From the NCBI GenBank assembly GCA_030150505.1, contig JASLFS010000001.1, positions 74,566-138,565 on the forward strand: DNA of 64,000 nucleotides. Reading direction: 5' to 3'. The stretch comes from Vitreoscilla sp. Lineage in GTDB: Bacteria; Pseudomonadota; Gammaproteobacteria; Burkholderiales; Neisseriaceae. Of the stretch, positions 48,779 through 58,557 are shown in pieces (positions within the stretch are counted from its first letter, which is position 1; each line of letters begins with the position of its first letter). The translations under genes were made by a program, and so were the position numbers. The notes below the pieces were generated by a model. That model saw nothing but the letters and a program-made list of their open reading frames with translations. It was not told where the DNA came from and did no database searches.

Positions 48779-48864
48779 GCCGACATGGTGGAATTGGTAG
48801 ACACGCCATCTTGAGGGGGTGGTGGCCTTAGGCTGTATGAGTTCAAATCTCATTGTCGGCACCA
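48779..48864 (+). tRNA. tRNA-Leu (anticodon GAG)
   Basis: A class II tRNA with a long variable arm. Acceptor GCCGACA/TGTCGGC, anticodon stem CCATC/GGTGG with loop TTGAGGG (GAG at 48813-48815), T arm with TTCAAAT, and encoded ACCA end. It lies 12 bases after secG. Confidence 0.96.
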
Positions 48865-48870
48865 GAAGTA

Positions 48871-48903
48871 AAAAGCAGTCCTTTAATGGGACTGCTTTTT
48901 TTA
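48871..48903 (+). terminator. terminator after tRNA-Leu
   Basis: AGCAGTCC and GGACTGCT arms around a 7-base loop, with A and T runs. It separates the tpiA-secG-tRNA unit from nuo. Confidence 0.87.
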
Positions 48904-48999
48904 TTTTTAATCATGCTGTTTTATCCATAAGAAAAGGAGGTGTTTGGAAATATTACAAAAGGCTCCCTGTAAAAATGGCAAGCTTATATTTTAATCAAA

Positions 49000-49014
49000 T
49001 AATAATGATTATTA
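49000..49014. promoter_or_regulatory. candidate Fur box upstream of the nuo operon
   Basis: TAATAAT-G-ATTATTA is a perfect 7-1-7 dyad matching the Fur consensus TGATAATnATTATCA at 13 of 15 bases. It is 245 bases before nuoA. In N. meningitidis Fur is reported to activate nuo transcription directly, so an upstream site is plausible. The surrounding 48904-49258 interval is very AT-rich and holds no gene that I can see. A small GATCA/TGATC repeat lies at 49119-49131. Confidence 0.5.
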
Positions 49015-49258
49015 TTACTTAAATAAAATATAAGTTTTTAATTATATTGGTAATTTTTGTTATATTTTATATATTTATTCATTTTATAGGTGTTTTTTGT
49101 TTTTGGTATATTGAAATTGATCATTTTGATCTGTTCATATTGAGTAATGTACTTGATTTTCTAGGAAAGAGTTTGGGTAATTTACTTTCTCTTACAAGTT
49201 AATTCCAGTACAATGCTAAAGATTTTTCTTTGTTTTCGTTTAAAAGGTGCACACGCCC

Positions 49259-49615
49259 ATGTTAGCGAATTATCTTCCAGTATTTATTTTTATCCTTATA
49301 GGATTTATTGCGGGTACAGCATTTTTGGTACTTGGCTCAGTTTTGGCTCCGAGCAATCCGTATGACGAAAAGTTAAACGCATACGAATGTGGTTTTGAGC
49401 CATTTGAGAACGCTCGTTCAAATTTTGATGTGCGTTACTACTTAGTAGCAATCTTGTTTATCCTTTTTGATTTAGAAATAGCGTTCATGTTCCCATGGGC
49501 AGTAGTTTATAAAGACTTAGGTGTTTATGGCTTCTGGTCCATGATGATCTTTTTGGCTATTTTGGTGGTCGGTTTTGTTTATGAATGGAAAAAAGGCGCA
49601 CTAGAATGGGAATAG
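49259..49615 (+). CDS. nuoA: NADH-quinone oxidoreductase subunit A
   Basis: A membrane subunit of complex I, 118 residues with three helices. The conserved [41 protein letters not shown] region is present ([14 protein letters not shown] near 43-56). I chose the ATG at 49259 (MLANYLPVF), with AAAGGTG upstream. A GTG at 49247 would add four residues. It is the first gene of the nuoA-N operon and overlaps nuoB by 10 bases. Confidence 0.95.
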   Translation: MLANYLPVFIFILIGFIAGTAFLVLGSVLAPSNPYDEKLNAYECGFEPFENARSNFDVRYYLVAILFILFDLEIAFMFPWAVVYKDLGVYGFWSMMIFLAILVVGFVYEWKKGALEWE

Positions 49616-50085
49616 AAGGTGTTTTAGAAAAAGGCTTCATTACCACAAGTGCTGACACGGTATTGAACTATATGCGTACAGGTTCTTTATGGCCTGTTAC
49701 GTTTGGTTTGGCTTGTTGCGCAGTGGAAATGATGCATGCGGGTATGGCTCGTTACGACTTAGACCGTTTTGGTATTATTTTTAGACCAAGTCCTCGACAA
49801 TCAGATTTGATGATTGTAGCGGGTACTTTGTGCAACAAAATGGCGCCAGCTCTTCGTAAAGTTTATGACCAAATGGCAGATCCTCGTTGGGTTCTTTCAA
49901 TGGGTTCTTGTGCTAATGGTGGTGGTTACTATCACTATTCATATTCTGTTGTGCGAGGTTGTGACCGTGTTGTGCCAGTGGATGTTTATGTTCCTGGTTG
50001 CCCTCCAACAGCAGAAGCATTGTTGTATGGTTTAATGCAATTGCAAAATAAAATTAAACGTACAGCTACCATTGCACGAGTGTAA
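49606..50085 (+). CDS. nuoB: NADH-quinone oxidoreductase subunit B
   Basis: Holds the terminal 4Fe-4S cluster N2 that passes electrons to quinone. 159 residues. Cluster ligands are visible as the CC pair at 37-38 ([11 protein letters not shown]), a Cys in [10 protein letters not shown] and one in [10 protein letters not shown]. The product starts [20 protein letters not shown], as in neisserial NuoB, so the ATG inside the nuoA end is chosen over an upstream frame opening. Confidence 0.97.
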   Translation: MGIEGVLEKGFITTSADTVLNYMRTGSLWPVTFGLACCAVEMMHAGMARYDLDRFGIIFRPSPRQSDLMIVAGTLCNKMAPALRKVYDQMADPRWVLSMGSCANGGGYYHYSYSVVRGCDRVVPVDVYVPGCPPTAEALLYGLMQLQNKIKRTATIARV

Positions 50086-50097
50086 GAGGGTTAAACA

Positions 50098-50688
50098 ATG
50101 AATTCTATGAAAAAATTACAGCAAAATGTAGAAGCATTTTTAACCAATCATTATTCATCTTTGAAATTAGAATATGGCCAGCTAACCATAGAATGTGAAG
50201 CCAAAGACTATTTGCATGTTATGCAGACTTTGCGTGACCATGCAGAATTTCAATTTGAACAATTGATTGATTTATGTGGTGTTGACTACAGTACTTATCG
50301 TAATGAAGCTTGGGCAGGAAAACGCTTTGCTGTTGTGAATCAACTGCTATCAGTTGCTCGCAACCAACGCATTAGCGTGAAAGTTTTTGCTGATGATGAT
50401 GAATTTCCAATTATTGATTCAGTAGTAGGCCTATACAATGGCGCAGATTGGTACGAGCGCGAAGCGTTTGACTTATTTGGCATTATGTTTAATAAACACC
50501 CAGACTTACGACGCATTTTGACTGATTATGGTTTTGTTGGTCATCCATTCCGTAAGGACTTCCCAATTTCAGGCCATGTTGAAATGCGTTATGACGAAGT
50601 TGAGCGTCGCGTTATTTATCAGCCTGTAACTATTGAACCACGTGAAATTACACCTCGAGTGGTAAGAGAGGAGCAATACGGTGGCTAA
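50098..50688 (+). CDS. nuoC: NADH-quinone oxidoreductase subunit C
   Basis: A peripheral-arm subunit, 196 residues, separate from NuoD (unlike the fused E. coli NuoCD). The family motif [28 protein letters not shown] lies near 120-147, with [12 protein letters not shown] following. GAGGG precedes the ATG. It overlaps nuoD by 8 bases. Confidence 0.96.
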   Translation: MNSMKKLQQNVEAFLTNHYSSLKLEYGQLTIECEAKDYLHVMQTLRDHAEFQFEQLIDLCGVDYSTYRNEAWAGKRFAVVNQLLSVARNQRISVKVFADDDEFPIIDSVVGLYNGADWYEREAFDLFGIMFNKHPDLRRILTDYGFVGHPFRKDFPISGHVEMRYDEVERRVIYQPVTIEPREITPRVVREEQYGG

Positions 50689-51934
50689 ATTAAGAAACTA
50701 CACCATTAACTTTGGTCCTCAGCACCCTGCTGCGCATGGTGTGTTGCGATTGATTGTTGAGCTAGAAGGCGAAACCGTTGTTCGTGTGGATCCTCATATT
50801 GGTTTGCTACACCGAGGCACAGAGAAGTTAGCAGAAACCCGTACCCATATTCAAAATTTACCGTACATGGATCGCTTAGATTACGTATCAATGATGTGTA
50901 ACGAGCAAGCATACTGTATGGCAATTGAAAAATTGGCTGGTATTGAAGTGCCTATTCGTGGTCAATATATTCGAGTGATGTTCGCTGAGATTACACGAAT
51001 CTTAAATCACTTGATGAATATTGGTTCACAAGGCATTGATATTGGTGCGATGACAGCTATTTTGTATACATTCCGTGAGCGTGAAGATTTAATGGATATG
51101 TACGAAGCTGTTTCAGGTGCTCGTTTGCATGCTGCTTATTTCCGTCCTGGCGGCGTGTATCGTGATTTGCCTGACTTTATGCCTCAGTATAAAGAAAGCA
51201 AATACACCAAAGGTAAAATTCTTCAAAAAATGAATGAAGCCCGTGAGGGTACTTTCCTTGATTTCGTTGAGGATTTTACAAATCGCTTCCCAAGCTGTGT
51301 TGATGAGTATGAAACACTATTAACAGATAACCGTATTTTTAAACAACGTTTAGTTGGTATTGGTGTTGTTTCACCAGAGCGCGCTTTCAATAAAGGCTTT
51401 ACTGGTGTCATGTTACGTGGTTCAGGTATTGAATGGGACTTGCGTAAAAAACAACCTTACGATGCTTATGCTAACGTGGACTTTAAAGTTCCAGTTGGTG
51501 TGAATGGTGACTGCTATGACCGTTACTTGTGCCGTATCCAAGAAATGCGTCAGTCAAATGAAATTATCAAACAATGTATTACTTGGTTAAGAGCAAATCC
51601 TGGTCCCGTAATTACTGATAACCATAAATATGCGCCACCACACCGTGTTGATATGAAGTCAAATATGGAAGACTTAATTCACCACTTTAAATTCTTCTCT
51701 GAAGGTATGCATTTGCCAGAAGGTGAAGTTTATAGTGCTATCGAGCACCCTAAAGGTGAGTTTGGTATTTACATGATTTCAGACGGTGCGAATAAACCAT
51801 ATCGCCTGAAGATTCGTGCACCAGGTTTTGCACATCTACAAGGTTTTGATGAGATGGCAAAAGGTCACATGTTAAGTGACGTGGTCGCAGTTATTAGTAC
51901 GCAAGATATCGTATTTGGGGAGGTTGACCGATAA
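50681..51934 (+). CDS. nuoD: NADH-quinone oxidoreductase subunit D
   Basis: The 49-kDa-type subunit lining the quinone pocket, 417 residues. The start codon is GTG with AGAGGAG upstream, giving [20 protein letters not shown]. The His of [13 protein letters not shown] and the C-terminal [18 protein letters not shown] and DIVFGEVDR are the expected motifs. Its stop overlaps the nuoE ATG by one base. Confidence 0.97.
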   Translation: MAKLRNYTINFGPQHPAAHGVLRLIVELEGETVVRVDPHIGLLHRGTEKLAETRTHIQNLPYMDRLDYVSMMCNEQAYCMAIEKLAGIEVPIRGQYIRVMFAEITRILNHLMNIGSQGIDIGAMTAILYTFREREDLMDMYEAVSGARLHAAYFRPGGVYRDLPDFMPQYKESKYTKGKILQKMNEAREGTFLDFVEDFTNRFPSCVDEYETLLTDNRIFKQRLVGIGVVSPERAFNKGFTGVMLRGSGIEWDLRKKQPYDAYANVDFKVPVGVNGDCYDRYLCRIQEMRQSNEIIKQCITWLRANPGPVITDNHKYAPPHRVDMKSNMEDLIHHFKFFSEGMHLPEGEVYSAIEHPKGEFGIYMISDGANKPYRLKIRAPGFAHLQGFDEMAKGHMLSDVVAVISTQDIVFGEVDR

Positions 51935-52407
51935 TGTTGTCAGCTGAGTCTAAAAAATTAATTGATATTGAACTGGCGAAATACCCAGAAGAACAATATC
52001 GCTCTGCCATTATGAGTGCATTACGCATTGCGCAGGTTGAGCATGGTCATTTGACAGTAGAAACTATTGAAGAAGTTGCAAATTATGTTGGCATCCCACC
52101 GGTGCAAGCATACGAAGTCGCAACTTTCTATAATATGTATGATTTACAGCCAGTTGGTAAATACAAACTAACAGTTTGTACTAATTTACCTTGCGCTTTG
52201 CGCGGTGGTGTTAATTCTGCTGAATATTTAAAAGAAAAATTGGGCATTAGTTTTAATGAAACAACGCCTGATGGTAAATTCACGCTTGTAGAAGGTGAGT
52301 GCATGGGGGCTTGTGGTGATGCACCTGTTTTATTGGTTAATAACCATAAAATGTGCAGCTTTATGACACCAGAAGCCATTGATCAAAAATTGGCGGAGTT
52401 GAAATAA
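51934..52407 (+). CDS. nuoE: NADH-quinone oxidoreductase subunit E
   Basis: The 24-kDa-type subunit with 2Fe-2S cluster N1a, 157 residues. The four Cys ligands are in CTNLPC (near 88-93) and GECMGAC (near 129-135). The N-terminal helix bundle contains [18 protein letters not shown]. Start and stop overlap its neighbours by one base each. Confidence 0.96.
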   Translation: MLSAESKKLIDIELAKYPEEQYRSAIMSALRIAQVEHGHLTVETIEEVANYVGIPPVQAYEVATFYNMYDLQPVGKYKLTVCTNLPCALRGGVNSAEYLKEKLGISFNETTPDGKFTLVEGECMGACGDAPVLLVNNHKMCSFMTPEAIDQKLAELK

Positions 52408-53702
52408 TGGCTATTTTTCAAGAAGGTGTGATTTTTGATCAAGTTAACATGAGCGATGCTGATGCTTGGACATTAGCAGCTTACGAAGCTCGTGGTGGCT
52501 ATCAAGCACTTCGCAAAATTTTGACGGGCGGCATGAGTCAAGATGACGTTATTGCTGATGTAAAAGCATCAGGGTTGCGTGGTCGTGGCGGTGCAGGTTT
52601 CCCAACAGGTTTAAAGTGGAGCTTTATGCCACGCTCATTCCCAGGTGCAAAGTATGTTGTTTGCAATACCGATGAGGGTGAGCCAGGTACATTTAAAGAC
52701 CGTGATATTTTACGTTATAACCCACATGCATTAGTAGAAGGCATGATTATTGCTGGCTATGCAATGGGTGCTGTTGCTGGTTATAACTACATTCATGGCG
52801 AGATTTTTGCAGAGTATGAGCGTTTTGAAGCAGCAATTAAAGAAGCTCAAGCAAAAGGTTACTTAGGTAAAAATATTCTAGGTACTGATTTTAGCTTCGA
52901 TTTATATGCGCATCATGGTTATGGCGCTTATATCTGTGGTGAAGAAACTGCTTTATTAGAATCATTAGAAGGTAAAAAAGGTCAGCCTCGCTTTAAGCCA
53001 CCTTTCCCTGCTTCTTTTGGTTTGTATGGAAAACCAACGACGATTAATAACACAGAAACATTGGCTTCTGTGCCTTTTATTATTCGTGATGGCGCAGAAA
53101 ACTTTGCCAATAAAGGTATCCCAAATAATGGTGGTACTAAATTATTCTCAATTTCAGGGCACGTTGAACGTCCTGGTAACTATGAGATTCCATTAGGCAC
53201 ACCATTTAGCAAATTGTTGGAAATGGCTGGCGGGATGCGTGGTGGAAAAAAATTAAAAGCTGTTATTCCTGGTGGTTCTTCTGCCCCTGTATTACCTGCT
53301 GATATCATGATGGACTGTACAATGGATTATGATGCCATTTCTAAAGCAGGTTCTATGCTAGGTTCAGGTGCGGTAATTGTGATGGATGAAGATGTTTGTA
53401 TGGTTAAAGCGCTTGAGCGTTTGTCATACTTCTATCACGAAGAATCATGTGGTCAATGTACGCCTTGCCGTGAAGGTACTGGCTGGTTGTACCGTGTTGT
53501 ACACCGCATTGAAAATGGTTTAGGTCGACCAGAAGACTTGGAACTTTTGGCATCTGTGGGAAATAATATGGCAGGACGTACAATTTGTGCGTTAGCTGAT
53601 GCAGCTGTATTCCCTGTGCGCAGTTTTACCAAGCACTTCTTAAATGAGTTTGAGCACCATATTGAGCATAAAAAATGCTTGGTTGATCATAAATGGTTTT
53701 AA
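52407..53702 (+). CDS. nuoF: NADH-quinone oxidoreductase subunit F
   Basis: The NADH- and FMN-binding subunit, 431 residues. The NADH site is [18 protein letters not shown] near 59-76 and the FMN region is [16 protein letters not shown] near 92-107. Cluster N3 ligands are in [14 protein letters not shown] near 351-364, with a fourth Cys in [12 protein letters not shown]. Confidence 0.97.
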   Translation: MAIFQEGVIFDQVNMSDADAWTLAAYEARGGYQALRKILTGGMSQDDVIADVKASGLRGRGGAGFPTGLKWSFMPRSFPGAKYVVCNTDEGEPGTFKDRDILRYNPHALVEGMIIAGYAMGAVAGYNYIHGEIFAEYERFEAAIKEAQAKGYLGKNILGTDFSFDLYAHHGYGAYICGEETALLESLEGKKGQPRFKPPFPASFGLYGKPTTINNTETLASVPFIIRDGAENFANKGIPNNGGTKLFSISGHVERPGNYEIPLGTPFSKLLEMAGGMRGGKKLKAVIPGGSSAPVLPADIMMDCTMDYDAISKAGSMLGSGAVIVMDEDVCMVKALERLSYFYHEESCGQCTPCREGTGWLYRVVHRIENGLGRPEDLELLASVGNNMAGRTICALADAAVFPVRSFTKHFLNEFEHHIEHKKCLVDHKWF

Positions 53703-53735
53703 TGAATCTATAAAATAATTAGGATTGCCAAAGTT

Positions 53736-56030
53736 ATGCTACAAATCGAAATTGATGGCAAAGAACTATCGGTAGAGCAGGGCAGTACGGTAATGGAAGC
53801 CGCGCATCAAGTCGGCACGTACATTCCGCACTTCTGCTACCATAAGAAACTATCGATTGCGGCCAACTGCCGTATGTGTCTTGTCGAAGTTGAAAAAGCG
53901 CCTAAGCCATTACCAGCTTGCGCGACACCTGTAACAGATGGGATGAAAGTAAAAACCAACTCACCTTTGGCTAAAAAAGCCCAACAAGGTGTGATGGAAT
54001 TTTTATTGATTAATCATCCATTGGATTGCCCAATTTGTGACCAAGGTGGCGAATGCCAATTGCAAGATTTAGCAGTGGGTTACGGTAATAGCTCTGGACG
54101 TTATCAAGAAGAAAAACGTTCCGTTGTTGGAAAAGACATGGGTCCGTTGGTATCAGCTGCTGAAATGAGCCGCTGTATTCACTGTACTCGTTGTGTTCGT
54201 TTTACTGAAGAAATTGCAGGGTATCAAGAAATTGGTATGGCCAATCGTGGTGAGTTCTCTGAAATTATGCCATTTATTGGTAAAACTGTTCAGTCAGAAA
54301 TTTCAGGTAACGTGATTGATTTGTGTCCAGTGGGCGCATTAACCAGTAAGCCTTTTCGATATGATGCTCGTTCTTGGGAACTTTCTCGTCGCAAATCTTT
54401 CTCTGCGCACGATGCATTGGGTTCTAATTTAATTGTTCAAGTTAAAGATCATCGTGTTCGTCGCGTTTTGCCTTTAGAAAATGAAGCAGTTAATGAGTGT
54501 TGGATTTCTGATAAAGATCGCTTCTCATACGAAGGTTTATATCATGAACAACGTTTGCAGAAACCAAGAATTAAACATGGTGGCGAATGGCATGAGGTTG
54601 ATTGGCAAACTGCTTTAGAATATGTTGAAAAAGGTATTCGTGGCGTTTCTAATGACTTCGGTGCAGAAGGCGTTGCTGTATTTGCAAATCCAATGAGCAC
54701 TGTTGAAGAGTTGTTCTTAGCTAAAAAATTGGCTCATGGTTTAGGTGTTCATAGCGTTGATAGCCGTTTGCAACAGCAAGATGTGCGTTTTGCAGAGAAA
54801 CAACAAGGTGCATTGTGGCTTGGTCAAAGTATTGATGACTTCGCAAATAATGATTCTGTTTTGGTTATTGGTGCAGATTTGCGCAATGAGCAACCTTTGT
54901 TAACGGCTCGTATTCGTCAGTCAGTGAAAGTTGGCATGGACTTGTTTGTTTTGAATGCTTACGAACAAACATTGAATATGAAAGCAGCGCAATGGTTAGC
55001 GAATCCAAACGATTGGGCGAACAATTTAGCAGAGGTTTTAGCGGCTGCTAAAGGTGAAGAGACAGCTTCAGATAGCGCAAAAGCAATTGCTGCATCTTTA
55101 AAAGAAAAAGAAGCAGTTAGTATTGTATTGGGTGCACAAGCACAAAATCATGCTGATTTCTCACACTTATATTCTTTAGCACAAGAATTGGCTGAAGTAA
55201 CTGGTGCTAAATTAGGTATTTTCCCTCAAGCAGCAAACAGTGTTGGTGCTGATGTTTTGGGTTTCGTTCCTAGTAATGGTGCGAGCAATATTCATGAGAC
55301 ATTTGCTGCAGCAAGTAAAAAAGCTTATGTATTATTGAATATTGAGCCTGAAATTGATTTTGCCAATACGCAAGCAGCTAAACAAGCATTATTAGCAGCT
55401 CAAACAGTCATTGCAATGACTCCTTATGTGAGTGAAGGCTTATTAGAATTGGCTGATGTTTTATTGCCAATTTCGCCATTTACAGAAACATCTGGTAGCT
55501 TCATGAACATGGAAGGTCGCTTACAAAGCTTCCACGGCGTGGTTAAACCTTTGGGTGAAGCTCGTCCAGCATGGAAAGTACTTCGTGTATTAGGCAATAT
55601 GTTTGGAGTAGATGGGTTTGATTACAATACTTCAGAAGATGTTTTAGCTGATGCAGTTGATGCTGTTGAATTGCCAAGTCGCTTGAATAGTCGTTTAACT
55701 GAAAAAGTTGCTTCTGCTCAAACGGGCAATGCTTTGGTACGTGTTGGTGGTATTGGTATTTATAGCACTGATGCTATTGTGCGTCGTTCTTTGCCTTTAC
55801 AACAAACATCACAAGCACAAGAGCCAGTTGCTAAAGTTAATTCAGGTACTTTGTTGAAGCTAGGTGTTAAAGAGGGTTCAGTTCAGTTGGCAACAGTTAA
55901 TGGTAGTGCAGTGAATGTTACTGTCGCTGTTGATGATAAGCTGCCTGAAAATGTCGTTTACTTGCCAGTTCACCCAGCTAACCAAGCTTTGGGAAATATG
56001 ATGGCAACTGTTGAATTTAAACGAGGTTAA
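53736..56030 (+). CDS. nuoG: NADH-quinone oxidoreductase subunit G
   Basis: The iron-sulfur subunit of the NADH module, 764 residues and shorter than E. coli NuoG (about 908). The N-terminal 2Fe-2S domain has [10 protein letters not shown], then [15 protein letters not shown] with the neighbouring His ligand, then [10 protein letters not shown] and [13 protein letters not shown]. The molybdopterin-oxidoreductase-like domain (about 215-690) lacks cofactor-specific features that I can see. The C-terminal third is Ala-rich and low in conservation. One near-match uptake sequence is at 55938-55949. Confidence 0.96.
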   Translation: MLQIEIDGKELSVEQGSTVMEAAHQVGTYIPHFCYHKKLSIAANCRMCLVEVEKAPKPLPACATPVTDGMKVKTNSPLAKKAQQGVMEFLLINHPLDCPICDQGGECQLQDLAVGYGNSSGRYQEEKRSVVGKDMGPLVSAAEMSRCIHCTRCVRFTEEIAGYQEIGMANRGEFSEIMPFIGKTVQSEISGNVIDLCPVGALTSKPFRYDARSWELSRRKSFSAHDALGSNLIVQVKDHRVRRVLPLENEAVNECWISDKDRFSYEGLYHEQRLQKPRIKHGGEWHEVDWQTALEYVEKGIRGVSNDFGAEGVAVFANPMSTVEELFLAKKLAHGLGVHSVDSRLQQQDVRFAEKQQGALWLGQSIDDFANNDSVLVIGADLRNEQPLLTARIRQSVKVGMDLFVLNAYEQTLNMKAAQWLANPNDWANNLAEVLAAAKGEETASDSAKAIAASLKEKEAVSIVLGAQAQNHADFSHLYSLAQELAEVTGAKLGIFPQAANSVGADVLGFVPSNGASNIHETFAAASKKAYVLLNIEPEIDFANTQAAKQALLAAQTVIAMTPYVSEGLLELADVLLPISPFTETSGSFMNMEGRLQSFHGVVKPLGEARPAWKVLRVLGNMFGVDGFDYNTSEDVLADAVDAVELPSRLNSRLTEKVASAQTGNALVRVGGIGIYSTDAIVRRSLPLQQTSQAQEPVAKVNSGTLLKLGVKEGSVQLATVNGSAVNVTVAVDDKLPENVVYLPVHPANQALGNMMATVEFKRG

Positions 56031-56032
56031 TC

Positions 56033-57079
56033 ATGGAAGCTTGGTTTCAAGAATTATTAGGTATGCAATTGGGCTTGGTTATTTCGATTTTGGTTAAAAT
56101 CGTAATTATCCTTGTGCCAATGATTTTGAGTGTTGCCTATTTGACTTACTTTGAACGTAAAGTCATTGGTTTCATGCAACTTCGTATGGGTCCGAATGTT
56201 ACAGGTCCTTATGGATTGATTCAGCCTTTTGCTGACGTTGTAAAATTATTGATGAAAGAAATTATTCGCCCAAATCGTGCGAATAAAGGCTTATATTTAT
56301 TAGCTCCAGTTTTATCAATGATGCCAGCGTTTGCTGCTTGGGCTGTGATTCCATTTACCGAAACATGGTGGCTAACGAACGTTAATGCTGGTTTGCTATA
56401 TATTATGGCAGTGACAGCATTTGGCGTGTACGGCATTATTATTGCTGGTTGGGCATCAAACTCAAAATATGCCATGTTAGGTGCAATGCGTGCTTCTGCT
56501 CAAATGATTTCATATGAAATTGGTATGGGATTTGCTTTGGTAGCAGTTGTGATGGTTTCAGGTAGCTTAAACTTTTTGGATATCGTTGGTAATCAATCAG
56601 TAGGCATTATGGGTGGTTCAGTATTCTCATGGAACTGGTTACCATTATTCCCATTGTTTATTGTTTACTTGATTTCAGGTGTGGCAGAAACAAACCGCGC
56701 ACCATTTGACGTTGCTGAGGGTGAATCTGAGATTGTTGCGGGTTTCCATGTTGAATATTCAGGTATGGCATTCGCTGCGTTTTTCTTAGCAGAATATATC
56801 AATATGATTTTGGTTGCTGCTTTGACGTCATTGTTATTCTTGGGTGGATGGTTATCTCCATTTCCTTCTAGTTGGGGTATTTTAGGAGCATCAAGTGCTA
56901 TTTGGATGTTCATTAAAATGGCATTTGTGCTGTACTGCTTCTTGTGGTTCCGTGCAACGTTCCCACGTTTCCGTTATGACCAAATTATGCGTTTGGGCTG
57001 GAAAATCTTCATTCCAATTACCATTATCTGGATTGTGGTACTAAGTATTTGGATGATTACTCCTTTGACACTTTGGTAA
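56033..57079 (+). CDS. nuoH: NADH-quinone oxidoreductase subunit H
   Basis: A membrane subunit that helps form the quinone tunnel, 348 residues with about eight helices. Motifs: [23 protein letters not shown] near 39-61, [28 protein letters not shown] near 218-245 (read in parts) and [15 protein letters not shown] near 303. It lies 2 bases after nuoG. Confidence 0.97.
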   Translation: MEAWFQELLGMQLGLVISILVKIVIILVPMILSVAYLTYFERKVIGFMQLRMGPNVTGPYGLIQPFADVVKLLMKEIIRPNRANKGLYLLAPVLSMMPAFAAWAVIPFTETWWLTNVNAGLLYIMAVTAFGVYGIIIAGWASNSKYAMLGAMRASAQMISYEIGMGFALVAVVMVSGSLNFLDIVGNQSVGIMGGSVFSWNWLPLFPLFIVYLISGVAETNRAPFDVAEGESEIVAGFHVEYSGMAFAAFFLAEYINMILVAALTSLLFLGGWLSPFPSSWGILGASSAIWMFIKMAFVLYCFLWFRATFPRFRYDQIMRLGWKIFIPITIIWIVVLSIWMITPLTLW

Positions 57080-57094
57080 GGATACGAGAGTAAA

Positions 57095-57574
57095 ATGACG
57101 AATTTTATTAAAACGTTTACGCTGGCTGAGTTAGTTAAAGGTCTTTCAGTGACCTTACGCAACTTCTTTGCTCGCAAATTAACTTTGCGTTACCCATTGG
57201 AGAGGGCGCCTCAATCAGTTAGATTCCGTGGTTTACACGCTCAACGCCGCTATGAAAATGGCGAAGAGCGTTGTATTGCTTGTAAATTATGTGAAGCAGT
57301 TTGTCCTGCTATGGCAATTTCAATTGAATCAGAGCAGCGTGATGATGGCACTCGCCGTACGACACGTTACGATATTGATTTAACGAAATGTATTTTCTGT
57401 GGTTTCTGTGAGGAAGCTTGTCCAGTAGATGCAATCGTCGAGACTCATATTTTTGAGTACCATGGGGAAAAAAGAGGTGATTTGTATTACACCAAACCCA
57501 TGTTGTTAGCGATTGGCGATCGTTACGAAGAAGAAATTGCTAAGCGTAAAGCCGCTGATGCGCCATATCGTTAA
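57095..57574 (+). CDS. nuoI: NADH-quinone oxidoreductase subunit I
   Basis: A peripheral subunit with two 4Fe-4S clusters (N6a and N6b), 159 residues. Ligand motifs are [12 protein letters not shown] near 61-72 and [12 protein letters not shown] near 100-111. The N-terminal helix ([18 protein letters not shown]) docks on the membrane arm. Confidence 0.97.
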   Translation: MTNFIKTFTLAELVKGLSVTLRNFFARKLTLRYPLERAPQSVRFRGLHAQRRYENGEERCIACKLCEAVCPAMAISIESEQRDDGTRRTTRYDIDLTKCIFCGFCEEACPVDAIVETHIFEYHGEKRGDLYYTKPMLLAIGDRYEEEIAKRKAADAPYR

Positions 57575-57583
57575 GGGGATATC

Positions 57584-58225
57584 ATGTTTCAAGTGATTTT
57601 ATTTTATGTATTTGCCGCAATCATTTTATTTGCTGCTTCACAAGTAGTTACAGCGAAAAGCCCTGTACACGCATCCCTTTACTTAGTACTGACATTCTGT
57701 ACTAGCGCCCTTATGTGGGTGCTAATGCAAGCAGAGTTTTTAGGCATAATCTTGGTATTGGTATATGTAGGTGCTGTAATGGTGCTTTTCCTCTTTATCG
57801 TGATGATGTTGAATATCGATTTTGAGGAAATGCGCATCGGCTTTTGGAAAAATCTTCCTGTTTCTGGCACGATTGGCGTGTTATTAGCAGTATTGATGAT
57901 CTTAATTTTCATTAATCCAGAAACTAACTTAGCTAGTTTTGGTGCGATGGAAAACTTGCCTGCTGATTACAATAATATTCGTGAACTAGGTAGCCAAATT
58001 TATACAACTTATGTATTGGCATTTGAGCTAGCTGCCGTGTTGTTAGTATTGGGTATTGTTGCAGCAATTGCTTTGGTTCACCGCAAAAGCACAAATCCAC
58101 GTCGCCAAAATCCTGCTGAACAAGTTAAAGTTCAAGCAAAAGATCGTTTCCGTATGGTGGATATGCCTGTTGAATTGCCAGTAAGCGATGAGACAGAAGA
58201 AGACAACGCTAAGGAGGTTAAATAA
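57584..58225 (+). CDS. nuoJ: NADH-quinone oxidoreductase subunit J
   Basis: A membrane subunit with five helices, 213 residues. The third-helix motif [24 protein letters not shown], typical of ND6 proteins, is at about 53-76. The hydrophilic tail (from about 170) is longer than the core and acidic. Its stop overlaps the nuoK ATG by one base. Confidence 0.95.
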   Translation: MFQVILFYVFAAIILFAASQVVTAKSPVHASLYLVLTFCTSALMWVLMQAEFLGIILVLVYVGAVMVLFLFIVMMLNIDFEEMRIGFWKNLPVSGTIGVLLAVLMILIFINPETNLASFGAMENLPADYNNIRELGSQIYTTYVLAFELAAVLLVLGIVAAIALVHRKSTNPRRQNPAEQVKVQAKDRFRMVDMPVELPVSDETEEDNAKEVK

Positions 58226-58530
58226 TGATTACCATAACTCATTACCTTGTGTTGGCATCATTACTATTTGCAATTAGTGCAATGGGTATTTTTATGAATC
58301 GTCGCAATGCATTGGTTTTATTAATGTGTTGTGAATTGATGCTATTGGCAGTTAATTTCAACTTTGTAGCGTTCTCTCAATATTTGGGAGATACAGCAGG
58401 TCAAATTTTTGTATTCTTTATTTTGACTGTTGCAGCAGCAGAGGCAGCAATTGGCTTAGCCATCATGGTGTTAGTGTTCCGTAACCGTAAGAGCATTAAC
58501 GTTCGCGATTTAGGCAGCCTGAAGGGCTAA
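58225..58530 (+). CDS. nuoK: NADH-quinone oxidoreductase subunit K
   Basis: A membrane subunit, ND4L type, 101 residues with three helices. The conserved Glu residues lie in [17 protein letters not shown] and [17 protein letters not shown]. The last codons contain an exact AGGCAGCCTGAA (58512-58523), the Kingella-type uptake dialect, read through as D-L-G-S-L-K-G. Confidence 0.96.
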   Translation: MITITHYLVLASLLFAISAMGIFMNRRNALVLLMCCELMLLAVNFNFVAFSQYLGDTAGQIFVFFILTVAAAEAAIGLAIMVLVFRNRKSINVRDLGSLKG

Positions 58531-58557
58531 TGGATACCAGACGGATATATAACGAAT

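Noticed and set aside
49119..49131. GATCA-TTT-TGATC repeat upstream of nuoA as an FNR or other operator
   Set aside because: Short arms and not the FNR spacing. Could be chance.
48998..49200. A hidden small gene in the AT-rich interval before nuoA
   Set aside because: No frame has a ribosome site, conserved motif or plausible composition.
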